Numbered from the stretch's first letter, positions 42,617-52,496 are shown. The stretch: DNA of 64,000 bases from Alkaliphilus peptidifermentans DSM 18978 (GCF_900101495.1 NZ_FMUS01000005.1:62001-126000), one strand, 5' to 3'. The notes: generated by a model from the letters alone, not told the origin. Made by a program: numbers and translations.

Positions 42617-43486
42617 TCATTTTAAAGAAATTAATTCTTCCACAAGACCTGAATAAATATCTGGAATTAATTCACACCCAATAACATTTAATCCTAAGTT
42701 TAATCCAGCAATTAAAGTAGTTCCACTACCAGCAAAAGGATCTAAGACAATATCATTCTTTTTCGTTGCAATACTTAAACAATATGTAGGAAGTTCTATC
42801 GGAAAAAGTGCAGGATGTGATTTCATAGGTTTTCTCTTTCTTCCAAAGCATCCTATATTACTGTAAAAATAGTTTGTTGCATTTTTAAAATCCAACCAAT
42901 TATCATCTCCGCAATTCTTACATATAAAATGACTATTACCTGGTTGGAAATTATCAGCTTCAACGGCAAATCCCTTCCCCTTTGTAAAGGCTAATACATA
43001 TTCCCACCCACTAGATAGATACTTTTCCTTATATCTTCCTGAAGGCATTGGATTCCGTTTAATCCAAATTATAGTATCCCAATGATTAAATCCTACATCT
43101 TTTGCAATTCTAATTATGTCATGACTTGCATCAATTAATTCACTGTTTTTATGCCAAGTTGAGATATTGACAAATGCAAATTTATTCTTCTTAAGCTTTT
43201 TATACATAAGCTTAATTACTTCTCCTATGTCATTTATATACTTTTCATAACTACACCCGTTTCCTATTTCCCCTTTCATTAGTTTCCCTTTATTTGCATA
43301 CTTCCATTTTCCGATATTACCATCCGTTCCTCCTCTTTGTCCGTATGCTCTTCTTTCCCAGTAGGGGGGACTTGTAACAATACAGTCTATCGAATCATCA
43401 TCTATTTCGCTATTTAATACTGCTAAGCAGTCTCCTTGGTATACTTTCCACTTGTTTAATCCAAATTCCCCTTCATATACCCCCAT
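42617..43486 (-). CDS. DNA methyltransferase, SPPY type (probable N4-cytosine)
   Basis: A 289-residue amino-methyltransferase. Catalytic motif IV TSPPYW (38-43) precedes the SAM-binding motif I DPFAGSGTT (249-257), the β-class order; the SPPY form is typical of N4-cytosine enzymes. A NCGD zinc-like pair (CKNC, about 189-192) and target-recognition region sit between. The ATG at 43486 has GGGAG about 9 bases upstream. It should protect host DNA from the restriction enzyme encoded next. It lies just outside the prophage recombinase gene. Confidence 0.87.
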   Translation of the reverse strand: MGVYEGEFGLNKWKVYQGDCLAVLNSEIDDDSIDCIVTSPPYWERRAYGQRGGTDGNIGKWKYANKGKLMKGEIGNGCSYEKYINDIGEVIKLMYKKLKKNKFAFVNISTWHKNSELIDASHDIIRIAKDVGFNHWDTIIWIKRNPMPSGRYKEKYLSSGWEYVLAFTKGKGFAVEADNFQPGNSHFICKNCGDDNWLDFKNATNYFYSNIGCFGRKRKPMKSHPALFPIELPTYCLSIATKKNDIVLDPFAGSGTTLIAGLNLGLNVIGCELIPDIYSGLVEELISLK

Positions 43487-43608
43487 AATTTTAACTCCCA
43501 CAGGTAAAAGTTTTATACCTCAATATATGAGAGAAAAATTATAGAAATAACAATTATACTAAAATATAAGATATTTATGTAAAATAACATGCTCTTTAGA
43601 TTGTGTTT

Positions 43609-45021
43609 TCATTCAATGTCACACTCAACTTCCGTCCCATCCAAAAGGCTGACAATCAACCTTTTATCTTCAAAAACTGTCATCTTCTCAGTAAGTTTAA
43701 AGTATAAATTCATATCAAAGTCCTTAAGGCGTTCTGCCTTTTCCAAAACCTTTATAAATTGATTTGCCTTATATCTTACTAAAACATTTTCACTTTCAAG
43801 TCTTTGTTTCCATTTATCTATAAAATAGTCTTTGTTTTCAATCATGGCATTAAAGGTGTTTACAAAGGCTAGATATAAAACTTTATCGTCTATGTGGCTA
43901 CTATTACAGCTCTTCTTGCCCTTCCTTTCATACTTTTTATTGCATCTCCAAATGATTCTCTTTAACCTCTCATCTGTAGAGTTCCATACTTTTCTGCCAA
44001 AGGTACTTCCACAGTTGCCACAAATAATTCTACCTGCAAAGGGGTTTTTAACTGTTGCATAGTCTAACTTTGCTATTCCATGCTCTTTAACAAATGCTTT
44101 CCTTCTTTCCATCTCAAGCTGCACAGCTTCCCACATTTCTTTATCAATAATGGCAGGATGGCTTTCCTCTACATAGTACTGTGGAATTTCACCATTGTTC
44201 TCCGTCCTCTTCTTTGAAAGGAAATCTACTGTGTAGGTCTTTTGTAGTAAGGCATCACCCTTGTATTTTTCATTAGTTAGCATGTTTCTTATGCTGCTTT
44301 CATACCACTTTGCTTTTCCATTCCAATTGATAATCCCTTCTTCTTCAAGTTCTCTAGCTATTCTATTTGCTCCTTTACCATCTAGAAAATCGTTATAGAT
44401 TCTTCTTACAATCTTTGCTTGGCTTTCATTTATTATAAGGTTACCTTCTGCGTCTTTGTCATAGCCTAAAAACTTAGTATGGTTAAGATGTAATTTCCCC
44501 TGTTCAAACCTTCGCCTTATTCCCCAGGTAGAGTTTTCAGATATCGATCTACTCTCATCTTGGGCCAGTGAACTTAAAATGGTAAGTAGCACCTCTCCTT
44601 TAGCATCTAAAGTATTGATATTTTCCTTTTCAAATATAATCCCTACTCCTATATCCTTTAGCTGCCTTACATAGTTTAGGCAATCTAGGGTGTTCCTTGC
44701 AAACCTTGAAATGGATTTGGTGATAATCATATCTATCTTACCTGCTTTACAGTCCTCAATCATCTTGTTGAATTGATCTCTCTTCTTAGTGTTGGTACCA
44801 CTTATTCCTTCATCGGCATAAATTCCTGCTAGAGTATAATCTGGGTGATTTTCTATAAAAGTAGTGTAGTAATTTACTTGAGCTTCATAGCTTGATAACT
44901 GTTCTAATTGGTCTGTGGAAACCCTGCAGTAGGCTGCCATTTTCTGATTCTGTGGTTTTAAACTCTCTGCGAGATTTGTTCTGTTTACCTTTGCTGGTAT
45001 AACTGTAATATTTCTCGCCAT
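43609..45021 (-). CDS. Large serine recombinase (phage integrase), copy 1
   Basis: A 470-residue recombinase. The N-terminal resolvase domain has the nucleophile in YCRVSTDQ (Ser35) and the arginines in KSISRFARNTLD. The recombinase domain (GYDKDAEGNLIINESQAKIV) is followed by the zinc-ribbon ICGNCGSTFGRK...CNKKYERKGKKSC and a coiled coil. Such enzymes catalyse attP x attB integration without host factors. AAGGAGGAG precedes the ATG. It overlaps the end of the second recombinase by 137 bases and forms the right border of the prophage, so attL/attR should lie near 43.5-43.6 kb. Confidence 0.9.
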   Translation of the reverse strand: MARNITVIPAKVNRTNLAESLKPQNQKMAAYCRVSTDQLEQLSSYEAQVNYYTTFIENHPDYTLAGIYADEGISGTNTKKRDQFNKMIEDCKAGKIDMIITKSISRFARNTLDCLNYVRQLKDIGVGIIFEKENINTLDAKGEVLLTILSSLAQDESRSISENSTWGIRRRFEQGKLHLNHTKFLGYDKDAEGNLIINESQAKIVRRIYNDFLDGKGANRIARELEEEGIINWNGKAKWYESSIRNMLTNEKYKGDALLQKTYTVDFLSKKRTENNGEIPQYYVEESHPAIIDKEMWEAVQLEMERRKAFVKEHGIAKLDYATVKNPFAGRIICGNCGSTFGRKVWNSTDERLKRIIWRCNKKYERKGKKSCNSSHIDDKVLYLAFVNTFNAMIENKDYFIDKWKQRLESENVLVRYKANQFIKVLEKAERLKDFDMNLYFKLTEKMTVFEDKRLIVSLLDGTEVECDIE

Positions 45022-46171
45022 TTTTCATCTCCTCCTTTACTATCACTTCTTCCTTTATATTAATCCTGCTAATAATCTCATCCTCTATTTTTGTGCCTTC
45101 GCAGGAATTTTTTCCGTTTTTAATATAGTTGCTACATTGCCATACAATTTTTCTGCAGCTTAGCTTGCTATTCCAAGTTCTCCTTATTAAAGATGCACCA
45201 CATTTACTACAGTAGAGCATTCTTGATAGGGGATATTGTTTTGTGTATTTATCTCTACCCCCAGTGTTCCCTTTGCACTTTCCTCTTCTTTTAATCTCCT
45301 CTTGTACTCTTTCCCACATTTCTTTTGAAATAATGGCAGGGTGATTGTTTTCTATATAATAGCTATTTACCTCTCCAGTATTTTTAACTTTCTTTTTCGT
45401 TAAATGATCTAGGGTATATGTCTTTTGAAGCAGGACATCCCCTTTATACTTCTCATTTTTTAAAATGGTTAAAATAGTGCTGTCATACCACTGTCCACCT
45501 GTAACCGTTGGAACCTTTTCATGATTTAGTTCTTTTCCAATTAAAAAGGTCCCTTTTCCACCAAGGTATTCATTAAAAATCCTCTTAACTATGTTAGCTT
45601 CCTCTTCATTGATGATTAGATTGCCATCCTTACTTTTGTCATAGCCTAGAAACCTAGTGGTGTTAATCATCACTTCTCCAGCTTCAAACTTTTTTCTAAC
45701 TCTCCATTTAATGTTGTCACTGACATTTTTGCTTTCTTCTTGGGCAAAAGAAGAGAGAACAGCAAGCATCAACTCACCGTCCCCTGATAATGTATTAATA
45801 TTTTCTTTTTCGTATCTTACCTCTACACCTAACTCCTTTAACTCCCTTACAACTTCTAGCATTACTGTAGTATTTCTTGCAAGCCTTGAGATGGATTTAG
45901 TAATGATTAAATCTATCTGACCATCCCTAGCTGCTTTAATCATTCGTTTAAACCCTGGCCTATTTTCGGTAGTGCCTGTTATACCCTTGTCAGCAAATAC
46001 ACCTACAAACTCATATTCAGGATTTGATATAATTAAGTTTTCATAGTAGGTTGTTTGGTTTTCCAATGAGTCTCCTTGAGCTTCACTATCAGTTGAAACC
46101 CTAGCATAGGCACATACCTTTTTCTTTACATCTTGTACCTTTCTAATGGGTTCAATAATCCTCACTCGCAC
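44885..46171 (-). CDS. Large serine recombinase (phage integrase), copy 2
   Basis: A 428-residue serine recombinase: catalytic YARVSTDS (Ser26), TKSISRLARNTTV, GYDKSKDGNLIINEEEANIV and a zinc-ribbon YCSKCGASLIRR...CSNYIKNGKNSC. The start is a GTG with AAAGGAGGA 7 bases upstream. The zinc-ribbon/coiled-coil end is shorter than in copy 1, and the last 45 residues are read in a second frame of copy 1, so the natural C-terminus may have been lost or altered. The two may form a hetero-complex or be duplicates. Confidence 0.88.
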   Translation of the reverse strand: MRVRIIEPIRKVQDVKKKVCAYARVSTDSEAQGDSLENQTTYYENLIISNPEYEFVGVFADKGITGTTENRPGFKRMIKAARDGQIDLIITKSISRLARNTTVMLEVVRELKELGVEVRYEKENINTLSGDGELMLAVLSSFAQEESKNVSDNIKWRVRKKFEAGEVMINTTRFLGYDKSKDGNLIINEEEANIVKRIFNEYLGGKGTFLIGKELNHEKVPTVTGGQWYDSTILTILKNEKYKGDVLLQKTYTLDHLTKKKVKNTGEVNSYYIENNHPAIISKEMWERVQEEIKRRGKCKGNTGGRDKYTKQYPLSRMLYCSKCGASLIRRTWNSKLSCRKIVWQCSNYIKNGKNSCEGTKIEDEIISRINIKEEVIVKEEMKNGEKYYSYTSKGKQNKSRREFKTTESENGSLLQGFHRPIRTVIKL

Positions 46172-46256
46172 TGCAGTTCCTCCTTTCTATCAATTTGGTA
46201 CTACTATATATCACTCTAAACTTGATAGAAGTCAAGCTATATACAAGATAAAGAAG

Positions 46257-46937
46257 TTACCTATTAAAAACCATAATGGTGGCATCAAAACCTGCTGTCT
46301 TCAGCCTTTGCACTTGTTTTTCAGCATTATCTCTGACCCCATAAGAACCTGCCATTACTCTATAAAGGACCTGCCCATCTGTTTTTCCAGTAGCTAAATC
46401 TTCTTTATAGGAAATTCTAAGCTGAGCTAATATAGCCTTTGTAATCCCCATCACAATTTCTTTTCTTTTGCTATCAAATAGGTTATTATCCTTGGTATTA
46501 TCAATAAACCCCATTTCCACCAGCACTGCCGGAGCTTTGATTTCCCTAAGTACATGAAAGCTTGCTGTCTTAACTCCCCTATTGATAAAACCAACCCCCA
46601 CTAAAGCATTTTGTATTTTCTCAGCCAACACCTTTGACTTTGCTGATGCTTTTGTATAAACAAAGGTTTCAGCCCCCGTAGCTACCTCCGGTTTAAAGGC
46701 ATTTCTATGAAAAGATATGAAGTAGTCATAGTTCCCTTTGTTCTCAAATTCACTTCTTTGTTTTAAACTTACAGCTACATCAGTAGTTCTAATTTCATCT
46801 ATTTCAATGCCATGACGTCTAAGTTCCTTGGCTACCTCCATTCCTATACTAAGATTATCTTCTGACTCCTTTCTTCCTTTGTAAACAGCTCCTGGATAAC
46901 TTCCTCCATGGCCATAGTCAAAGCATAATCTTGCCAT
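46257..46937 (-). CDS. N-acetylmuramoyl-L-alanine amidase with SPOR-like C-terminus (endolysin)
   Basis: A protein of about 227 residues. The amidase_3 domain has the zinc ligands in FDYGHGG (His) and ISFHRNAF (His) plus the catalytic glutamate in VLVEMGFIDN, followed by a C-terminal SPOR-like repeat (YRVMAGSYGVRDNAEKQVQR) that binds peptidoglycan. It cleaves the amide linking muramic acid to the stem peptide and serves as the phage endolysin. There is no signal peptide, matching holin-dependent release. The ATG at 46937 follows GGGAGG by 9 bases, just after the holin stop. Confidence 0.92.
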   Translation of the reverse strand: MARLCFDYGHGGSYPGAVYKGRKESEDNLSIGMEVAKELRRHGIEIDEIRTTDVAVSLKQRSEFENKGNYDYFISFHRNAFKPEVATGAETFVYTKASAKSKVLAEKIQNALVGVGFINRGVKTASFHVLREIKAPAVLVEMGFIDNTKDNNLFDSKRKEIVMGITKAILAQLRISYKEDLATGKTDGQVLYRVMAGSYGVRDNAEKQVQRLKTAGFDATIMVFNR

Positions 46938-46938
46938 T

Positions 46939-47340
46939 CTACTCATCCTCCCTACTAAGCTGAGATAGTACGCCCTTTAACTTATCAGGTATCGGTAGTC
47001 CTATTTTTGAAGCATTCTCTAAAATGCTAATCCCTTCATTTGAAAGGTAGAAAAAAATAACAGCGGTGCGAATGGCACTACCATTTTGAATAATATAAGT
47101 ATCTACAGTGTGACCTACTGCAACCATAGTGAAGATAAGAACCTTTTTGAATATCCCATGAAAGCCTATTTCACTGGAGAGTTTCTTCTGTAGAACTGCA
47201 AGCATTATTCCCGTTACATAATCAATAGTCACAAAAGCCAAAAGAGCATATAAAAAGCCGTCAAAACCTCCTAAAAACCATCCCAGGAATGCTCCAACAG
47301 CTGTAAAAATAAACTGTATTGAATTTATAAAATCCTTCAA
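46939..47340 (-). CDS. Phage holin (toxin secretion/phage lysis family)
   Basis: A membrane protein of about 133 residues with hydrophobic segments at roughly 7-30 and 35-60, ALLAFVTIDYVTGIMLAVLQ and VLIFTMVAVGHTVDTYII, the phage_holin_4_1/BlyA-like pattern. It permeabilises the membrane so the amidase next to it reaches the wall. A TTG at 47340 has GGAGGAGG about 8 bases upstream; the ATG in the same frame overlaps that box. Confidence 0.85.
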   Translation of the reverse strand: MKDFINSIQFIFTAVGAFLGWFLGGFDGFLYALLAFVTIDYVTGIMLAVLQKKLSSEIGFHGIFKKVLIFTMVAVGHTVDTYIIQNGSAIRTAVIFFYLSNEGISILENASKIGLPIPDKLKGVLSQLSREDE

Positions 47341-47397
47341 ATTACTTCCTCCTCCCAACATTTATAATTGATTTTTTTTAAAATTTCATTTGGTATT

Positions 47398-49452
47398 CTA
47401 TATATCCATCTTTTCAATTCTCAGAAGTGTCCTATTAATCATCCTTGGAATGTATTTTACTGGGATATCAGGCATCCAACTATCTCTTCTGATTTGTGTT
47501 CCTGCCCATACAAAAACCTCCCTCATTCCTCTAGATAATGCTATAACCGCTGCACTTTCAATTAACTGCCACTGTTTTTCTATACTTTTACCAAATAGAT
47601 TGGTGAACTCTTCCCAAGCAAAGCCTGCAAAGTAATGGGTTTTATGCTGCTGATACCTAAGAAAATCTAGAGCAAAGTCAAAGATTTCCGGATGTCTTTC
47701 ATTTTCATGGACCACCCAGTCATAGTCCTCTATCTGAATAAAGTCCAGGCTGGGATTTCTCCAATCCTCTATAGGAACATTTACGATTCGTATTCCTTCT
47801 GGAACCCTTTCTGCATCCAATACTGATGGTGGGAAGAATAGAACTGTATATTGCCCTCCAAAATAACTTTTAACGATTTCCTTTGCAAAATTAGAAAAGT
47901 CCCCTAATTGGTCTCTTAACCATTCAAGGACTTCTATATTTCCCGGTGTCAGTGGGATATCTGATGTTGTATAAACAGGTAACTGCCTTCCCTTCTCACT
48001 TTGAAATTTCTGTTTTGTGGCTTCATCATAAAAACAGGGCGGTCTTCCAGGATAGGGCTGTTGAACATTTCCCGGCATAAACTCCTGCCACCACCACCAA
48101 GGTTCTCCCAGCTGCAGTATTGGGGGCATTCCCTCTTCCACCATAATATCTAATAACTCCCTACATACCTTCTCATAATATTTCCTCGCCTGCTGATTGG
48201 TGGGACTAAAAAATGAGGTAGGGGGTTCCCATCCCGTTTGTCCATACTTCCCATCATACATTTTCTGTCTCCACTCCTCCGGTAGCTGCAGATTTTCCAT
48301 GGATACTGACATTATCAAAGTTTCAAACCCATACTCCTTCATGGCTCTGCATAAATATCTCACCCACTGCTTTGCTGCTGTGCAGATACCTACTTCTTGT
48401 ATAAGTGTTTGAGTATTATGATCTGTTGAATCAGCTCCAACTGTCCCTTTTTTATCGTAATAATGAGAGGCACCAATATATAAGTTGATGATTTTCCTAT
48501 AACCTAAATGATATGTGGATTGTACCAACCTTAAAGGGTTTCTATAGTATTCATCATCATAACCTTCTGCTACTCGAAAAGGATGTTCTGCTACTACTTC
48601 AGGATAATCACCTAACGCTCCTCCTGCTACTAACCAATTATTAAACACAACTTTAATTTCATCAGAGTTTCCTGTTAATTCATTTTTTCCTTCTATATAA
48701 TAAGTAGGGATTATGGGAATAACAATTCTTTCAATATTTGTATTACCTACACTGACAGCATTGTTTGGATGTGTCCCTTCCTTTAGGTTGTCAAAATGAA
48801 TAGTATAGGTTTGATGCAAGCCATATTCGTAAGTAACCCAAATATCAGCTGCATAGAGAATTCCGCTTCCTGCAACTGGAGCAATCCTTCCATTAGCATA
48901 GTCTAGAACGTAGTCAGACTCCCTTGAACCATAGCCAGTATGAAGTTCTGTAATTTCACGGGTGTATAGGTAGTTACCTTCGCTATCAAAGACATCTTCA
49001 TAACCTACCACTACCCACTTTTCCCAATAGACGATTTCACTGTCCCAAGCTATCCATTTATGAGATAAAGCCACCTCCCCTGTCCAGTAGTTGTAGCTAT
49101 CTGTAGTATTTGCCCTGTTAGAGAGAAATCCTAATGTAACAACCTTCTCAGTGCCATCGGTATAATATATTGCTAAAGCCGGCAACTGCTCTAGATCATT
49201 AAACTTTGCCACACTTCCTTGAAAAACAGGAGAAAAACTGAGACTTACCCCTGCGTAGTTTTTACTAGTAGGATACTTAGCTCTATCATGCATTCTATAA
49301 TCTTCACTGTTAAACAAAAGACCAATATAATCTGAAAAGGATCTAAAATGGCCTGTCACTTCTAAGCTATTTTCACTAGGAGATACTACAGAAGCCATAG
49401 CAGAAAAGTTAAATTCCACCTCCATAATTTCTGGCTGAAATTTAGTAACCAT
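47398..49452 (-). CDS. Phage tail-associated protein with a glycoside-hydrolase-like barrel
   Basis: A 684-residue structural protein. The N-terminal 300 residues are β-rich with repeated aromatic strands. The C-terminal half has alternating strand/helix segments (LVQSTYHLGYRKIINLYIGA, MKEYGFETLIMSVSMEN, PPILQLGEPWWWWQEFMPG, WVVHENERHPEIFDFALDFL) that look like a TIM-barrel sugar hydrolase. The acidic residues around GEPWWWW and VWAGTQ are candidate catalysts. It sits last in the tail module before the holin, where fibres and host-receptor enzymes are encoded. A more specific assignment is not supportable. Confidence 0.55.
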   Translation of the reverse strand: MVTKFQPEIMEVEFNFSAMASVVSPSENSLEVTGHFRSFSDYIGLLFNSEDYRMHDRAKYPTSKNYAGVSLSFSPVFQGSVAKFNDLEQLPALAIYYTDGTEKVVTLGFLSNRANTTDSYNYWTGEVALSHKWIAWDSEIVYWEKWVVVGYEDVFDSEGNYLYTREITELHTGYGSRESDYVLDYANGRIAPVAGSGILYAADIWVTYEYGLHQTYTIHFDNLKEGTHPNNAVSVGNTNIERIVIPIIPTYYIEGKNELTGNSDEIKVVFNNWLVAGGALGDYPEVVAEHPFRVAEGYDDEYYRNPLRLVQSTYHLGYRKIINLYIGASHYYDKKGTVGADSTDHNTQTLIQEVGICTAAKQWVRYLCRAMKEYGFETLIMSVSMENLQLPEEWRQKMYDGKYGQTGWEPPTSFFSPTNQQARKYYEKVCRELLDIMVEEGMPPILQLGEPWWWWQEFMPGNVQQPYPGRPPCFYDEATKQKFQSEKGRQLPVYTTSDIPLTPGNIEVLEWLRDQLGDFSNFAKEIVKSYFGGQYTVLFFPPSVLDAERVPEGIRIVNVPIEDWRNPSLDFIQIEDYDWVVHENERHPEIFDFALDFLRYQQHKTHYFAGFAWEEFTNLFGKSIEKQWQLIESAAVIALSRGMREVFVWAGTQIRRDSWMPDIPVKYIPRMINRTLLRIEKMDI

Positions 49453-49454
49453 TT

Positions 49455-51092
49455 CTACAACCTCCCCACCACTTGTACACTTACATAACCATTGTCTATT
49501 GAAGCTGGTGCTGAACCTCCCCAGGTAATATAGGCTCCTGTGTAAAAAAGAAATCCATTTTCTTCTTCAATGATTAAATCGATATTAGGTACTATGTTAT
49601 AGCTACCAAAGGAACTTCCTACATTGCCAGCAAGTATATTTCGAAGTAGAGAAGCCGTCACCGTTGGCGGTATGGTATATCTTTGATTAAACTGAATGCT
49701 AATGGTCTGATTATAGGGTATATTAATGTATTCCAGCCAAGTATCTGAAAGAGGAACCTCATCGGCACTGACAGAATAGGGGCCATTGGTATAGAAGGAT
49801 GGGTATTTGCCATTAAAATCCGGTTCCATTTGAACTGCATCAATATAGGCTGCCCTTGTTCCAATATTAGAAAAGCGAATCCATACCCTTCCACTTTTAA
49901 GGGGTTCAAAGGAAAAGGTGTATCTTCCCACATCCCAATTGTTAGATTCTCCTGTATTATAGTAAGTTGCCATCATCCCAGCTTCATCTCTTAGTGGATA
50001 GGGGGCATAGTCATATTCACTAAATACCTGTACCTGAACATCCCCACCTTTTTTAAAGAAGGAAACTCTCGTAGATTTATTATCCCACCAAGCTGGATTT
50101 GCTCTTGGGTTATAATTTCCTTGAGTTGTTGTCTGTTCACTGGTTTCTCCCGGGTTAAGTTTCATGGACCTTGTATTGTCAAAACTTGAATCAGCAGTGG
50201 AAATACCTCCTGTCCAGAAGTGGGGTATTTTACTGACGGGATCAAACCGTTCAAAGGAGGAGTTAAAGATTAGGTTTTTAAAGGTTTTAATGAACCTTGG
50301 GTCAATGCCGTATTCATCCAACATAACTACATTGTTTCTTCCTCTGATTTCAAGACCATAGCGAATCTTTTTTTCCTCTTCTTCTGTATAAACATCTACT
50401 TGCCCCAACTTAACTTCATGATTACTTTGAGGTCCTTTCACTTTTAGACCAAACAAATTAATTTCTTCCCTTTTATCATGACGGCCTAGGGTTATAATCT
50501 TTTCAGCACCTTCAAAGGCATTTCCATCATAAATATGAAGTCCATCATCGTCGGTAATAATAGAGTTAAAATCTTTACCTTTATCTTCCCTTTCTAAAAG
50601 CTCATTGTCTAAATGCCTAAGATCTACATTATCTACCCAGAGATTCCCTATAGTCCCTTCCTTTTCAATGTAAATCCCAACCGAAAGGATTGTTTTATCT
50701 TCTTCCCTTTCAGGTTCTATGGTGATTTTCTTCCATGTAGGATAGCCTATAGGTCTTAAACTCTCTGGAAATGTTATACTTCCTATGGGATGAATAAACT
50801 CGTCCATACTGCCATCTGAGTAATAATAGGTCATTCTACATCGTGCTTTTATCTTTGGCTCTTGAATCAGAGGTGCTTCATCTACTCGATAGGTGAGGGT
50901 CAGTTTAAAGGAATAGGGCTTAAAATCAAGATTTGCTAGATTTACGGATTGGGTCATATAGGCATCTCCCGTTAAGACAAAGATGTGTCCTTGGGTAATG
51001 CCAAAATTAGCAACCCACACGCCACTAGAAGTCCAGTTAGAAAGTCCATCTACTGCTGTTGAATTTTTAAGTAAGCTGGCACTATAGCCCAT
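49455..51092 (-). CDS. Phage tail fibre/structural protein with carbohydrate-binding-like domains
   Basis: A protein of about 545 residues with two β-sandwich-like repeats (LSNWTSSGVWVANFGITQGH near the start; WTGGISTADSSFDNTRSMKL in the middle), each resembling a carbohydrate-binding module, and a β-rich end (PPTVTASLLRNILAG, SVQVVGRL). The ATG at 51092 has GGAGG 8 bases upstream. It lies between the tail hub and the barrel protein, so a receptor-binding role is likely but inferred. Confidence 0.6.
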   Translation of the reverse strand: MGYSASLLKNSTAVDGLSNWTSSGVWVANFGITQGHIFVLTGDAYMTQSVNLANLDFKPYSFKLTLTYRVDEAPLIQEPKIKARCRMTYYYSDGSMDEFIHPIGSITFPESLRPIGYPTWKKITIEPEREEDKTILSVGIYIEKEGTIGNLWVDNVDLRHLDNELLEREDKGKDFNSIITDDDGLHIYDGNAFEGAEKIITLGRHDKREEINLFGLKVKGPQSNHEVKLGQVDVYTEEEEKKIRYGLEIRGRNNVVMLDEYGIDPRFIKTFKNLIFNSSFERFDPVSKIPHFWTGGISTADSSFDNTRSMKLNPGETSEQTTTQGNYNPRANPAWWDNKSTRVSFFKKGGDVQVQVFSEYDYAPYPLRDEAGMMATYYNTGESNNWDVGRYTFSFEPLKSGRVWIRFSNIGTRAAYIDAVQMEPDFNGKYPSFYTNGPYSVSADEVPLSDTWLEYINIPYNQTISIQFNQRYTIPPTVTASLLRNILAGNVGSSFGSYNIVPNIDLIIEEENGFLFYTGAYITWGGSAPASIDNGYVSVQVVGRL

Positions 51093-51110
51093 TCCCTTCA
51101 CCTCCCCTAT

Positions 51111-52484
51111 TTATGATAATGCTTCTTTGGCCATTCCATAAACGCTACAGCTAAGTCCTCCATCATATGCATACTCTAGTTTTGTTACAAGAATTTCTTT
51201 ATTGACAACCTTTAGTCTTTCATCGGATATTTTTATCACATCTCCAACTTCTAAGGCAGGATTTCCTCTAGCCTCTATTCGAACATTTCTACTTGGGAAA
51301 CTCAGCATTTTAAGCATATTGGCACTTACTGCTACTGCGTATCCTTCATTTTGAATGTATTGGGTTTCATAGAAATATGTTTTTTCTCCCACCATCCCAA
51401 CTACTGTAGAATTTTTCTGCTGAATTGTAAAACTTGCTTCCTCCACCTTATAGCCATATATATTTAAATCTACAGTTGTTCCCAGTGGTGATGAAAGAAT
51501 GAATTTACCTAGATTAACTCCAACCTCTGCTGAGTCAAGGTATACTTGATGCGAGCTTCTTTTCTTTAGTTCAATACTGTGGAGAAATGCAACCGGCCCA
51601 TTAAGAGATACCCTATCTAAAGTAATGTTTCCACTTGGAACTTGAAGATCTGTTAAAGACAATATTTCTTCCGGTTTTTCTACATTTCCCACATAGGATT
51701 TCTTATAGGTTAGGTCCATGCCTGAATAGATTTTGTCATAGGGACTTTCTATTTCCATAGATAAAATCTGATCTTCTCCTGTCCAGTGGGAAATAAATGC
51801 TTCATGATTTAAGAGCCTTCTTATCTTTATAACTCCATATCTGTCTACATACACGGAAGAAAACCCAGCAGTAGCTAACTTTTCAAGGCATTCTCCCACT
51901 GTATCTCCTTCGTACCAAAATATATCCAACATTTGTGTGAGGCCAGAATCAATACTGTACTCACTAGTTGATAATCCTAAAAAATAAAAGAGGACTTCAA
52001 AGGCCTCCTTTAAGGTTTTACTGTACTGTATGGGTATGATAGGCATTGGCTGTTTCATTAAATCCGCCAAAATATCATAACAGGTGGCATTGACGGTTAA
52101 TCCATCGTAATCATAATTCCACGTTGAAGTTTTAAACTTTCCAAGAGGAATGTATTCAAAATCTCCACCAACCTCAAGTCCTAAAAAAGCCTTTACTATA
52201 ATTCCTGGCACCTGTTTTTGATAATATGGACTTTCTGTATTGGTAGGTAGAAACATTTTATCCGTATCATTCAATGTAAATCTCAGTTCATTAGCAGTAA
52301 CACTGCCAACTGGACCTAAAGCATCCCCACTTAATTCTTCTAAAAGAGAGAGGCTTATCATCTCCTCATCATCAAATACTGTTGGAGGGTTGTTTTCTCC
52401 TTCGAAATAGATTTCAATTTTCCCCTTCCATTTTCTATAGTCGGAGGATACTTTTTCTTTGTAGTTTTCACTGGTTGAAATCAT
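51111..52484 (-). CDS. Phage tail tip / hub-like protein
   Basis: A 457-residue protein with an N-terminal RKWKGKIEIYFEGENNPPTV, a tail-hub-like core (FIPLGKF-type LGKFKTSTWNYDYDGLTVNA, YDILADLMKQPMPI), and DRYGVIKIRRLL. This order and content resemble the distal tail/baseplate hub proteins encoded just after the tape measure and distal-tail genes in Firmicute siphophages. AGAGGAGG precedes the ATG. Confidence 0.65.
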   Translation of the reverse strand: MISTSENYKEKVSSDYRKWKGKIEIYFEGENNPPTVFDDEEMISLSLLEELSGDALGPVGSVTANELRFTLNDTDKMFLPTNTESPYYQKQVPGIIVKAFLGLEVGGDFEYIPLGKFKTSTWNYDYDGLTVNATCYDILADLMKQPMPIIPIQYSKTLKEAFEVLFYFLGLSTSEYSIDSGLTQMLDIFWYEGDTVGECLEKLATAGFSSVYVDRYGVIKIRRLLNHEAFISHWTGEDQILSMEIESPYDKIYSGMDLTYKKSYVGNVEKPEEILSLTDLQVPSGNITLDRVSLNGPVAFLHSIELKKRSSHQVYLDSAEVGVNLGKFILSSPLGTTVDLNIYGYKVEEASFTIQQKNSTVVGMVGEKTYFYETQYIQNEGYAVAVSANMLKMLSFPSRNVRIEARGNPALEVGDVIKISDERLKVVNKEILVTKLEYAYDGGLSCSVYGMAKEALS

Positions 52485-52496
52485 AAGCCACCTCCT

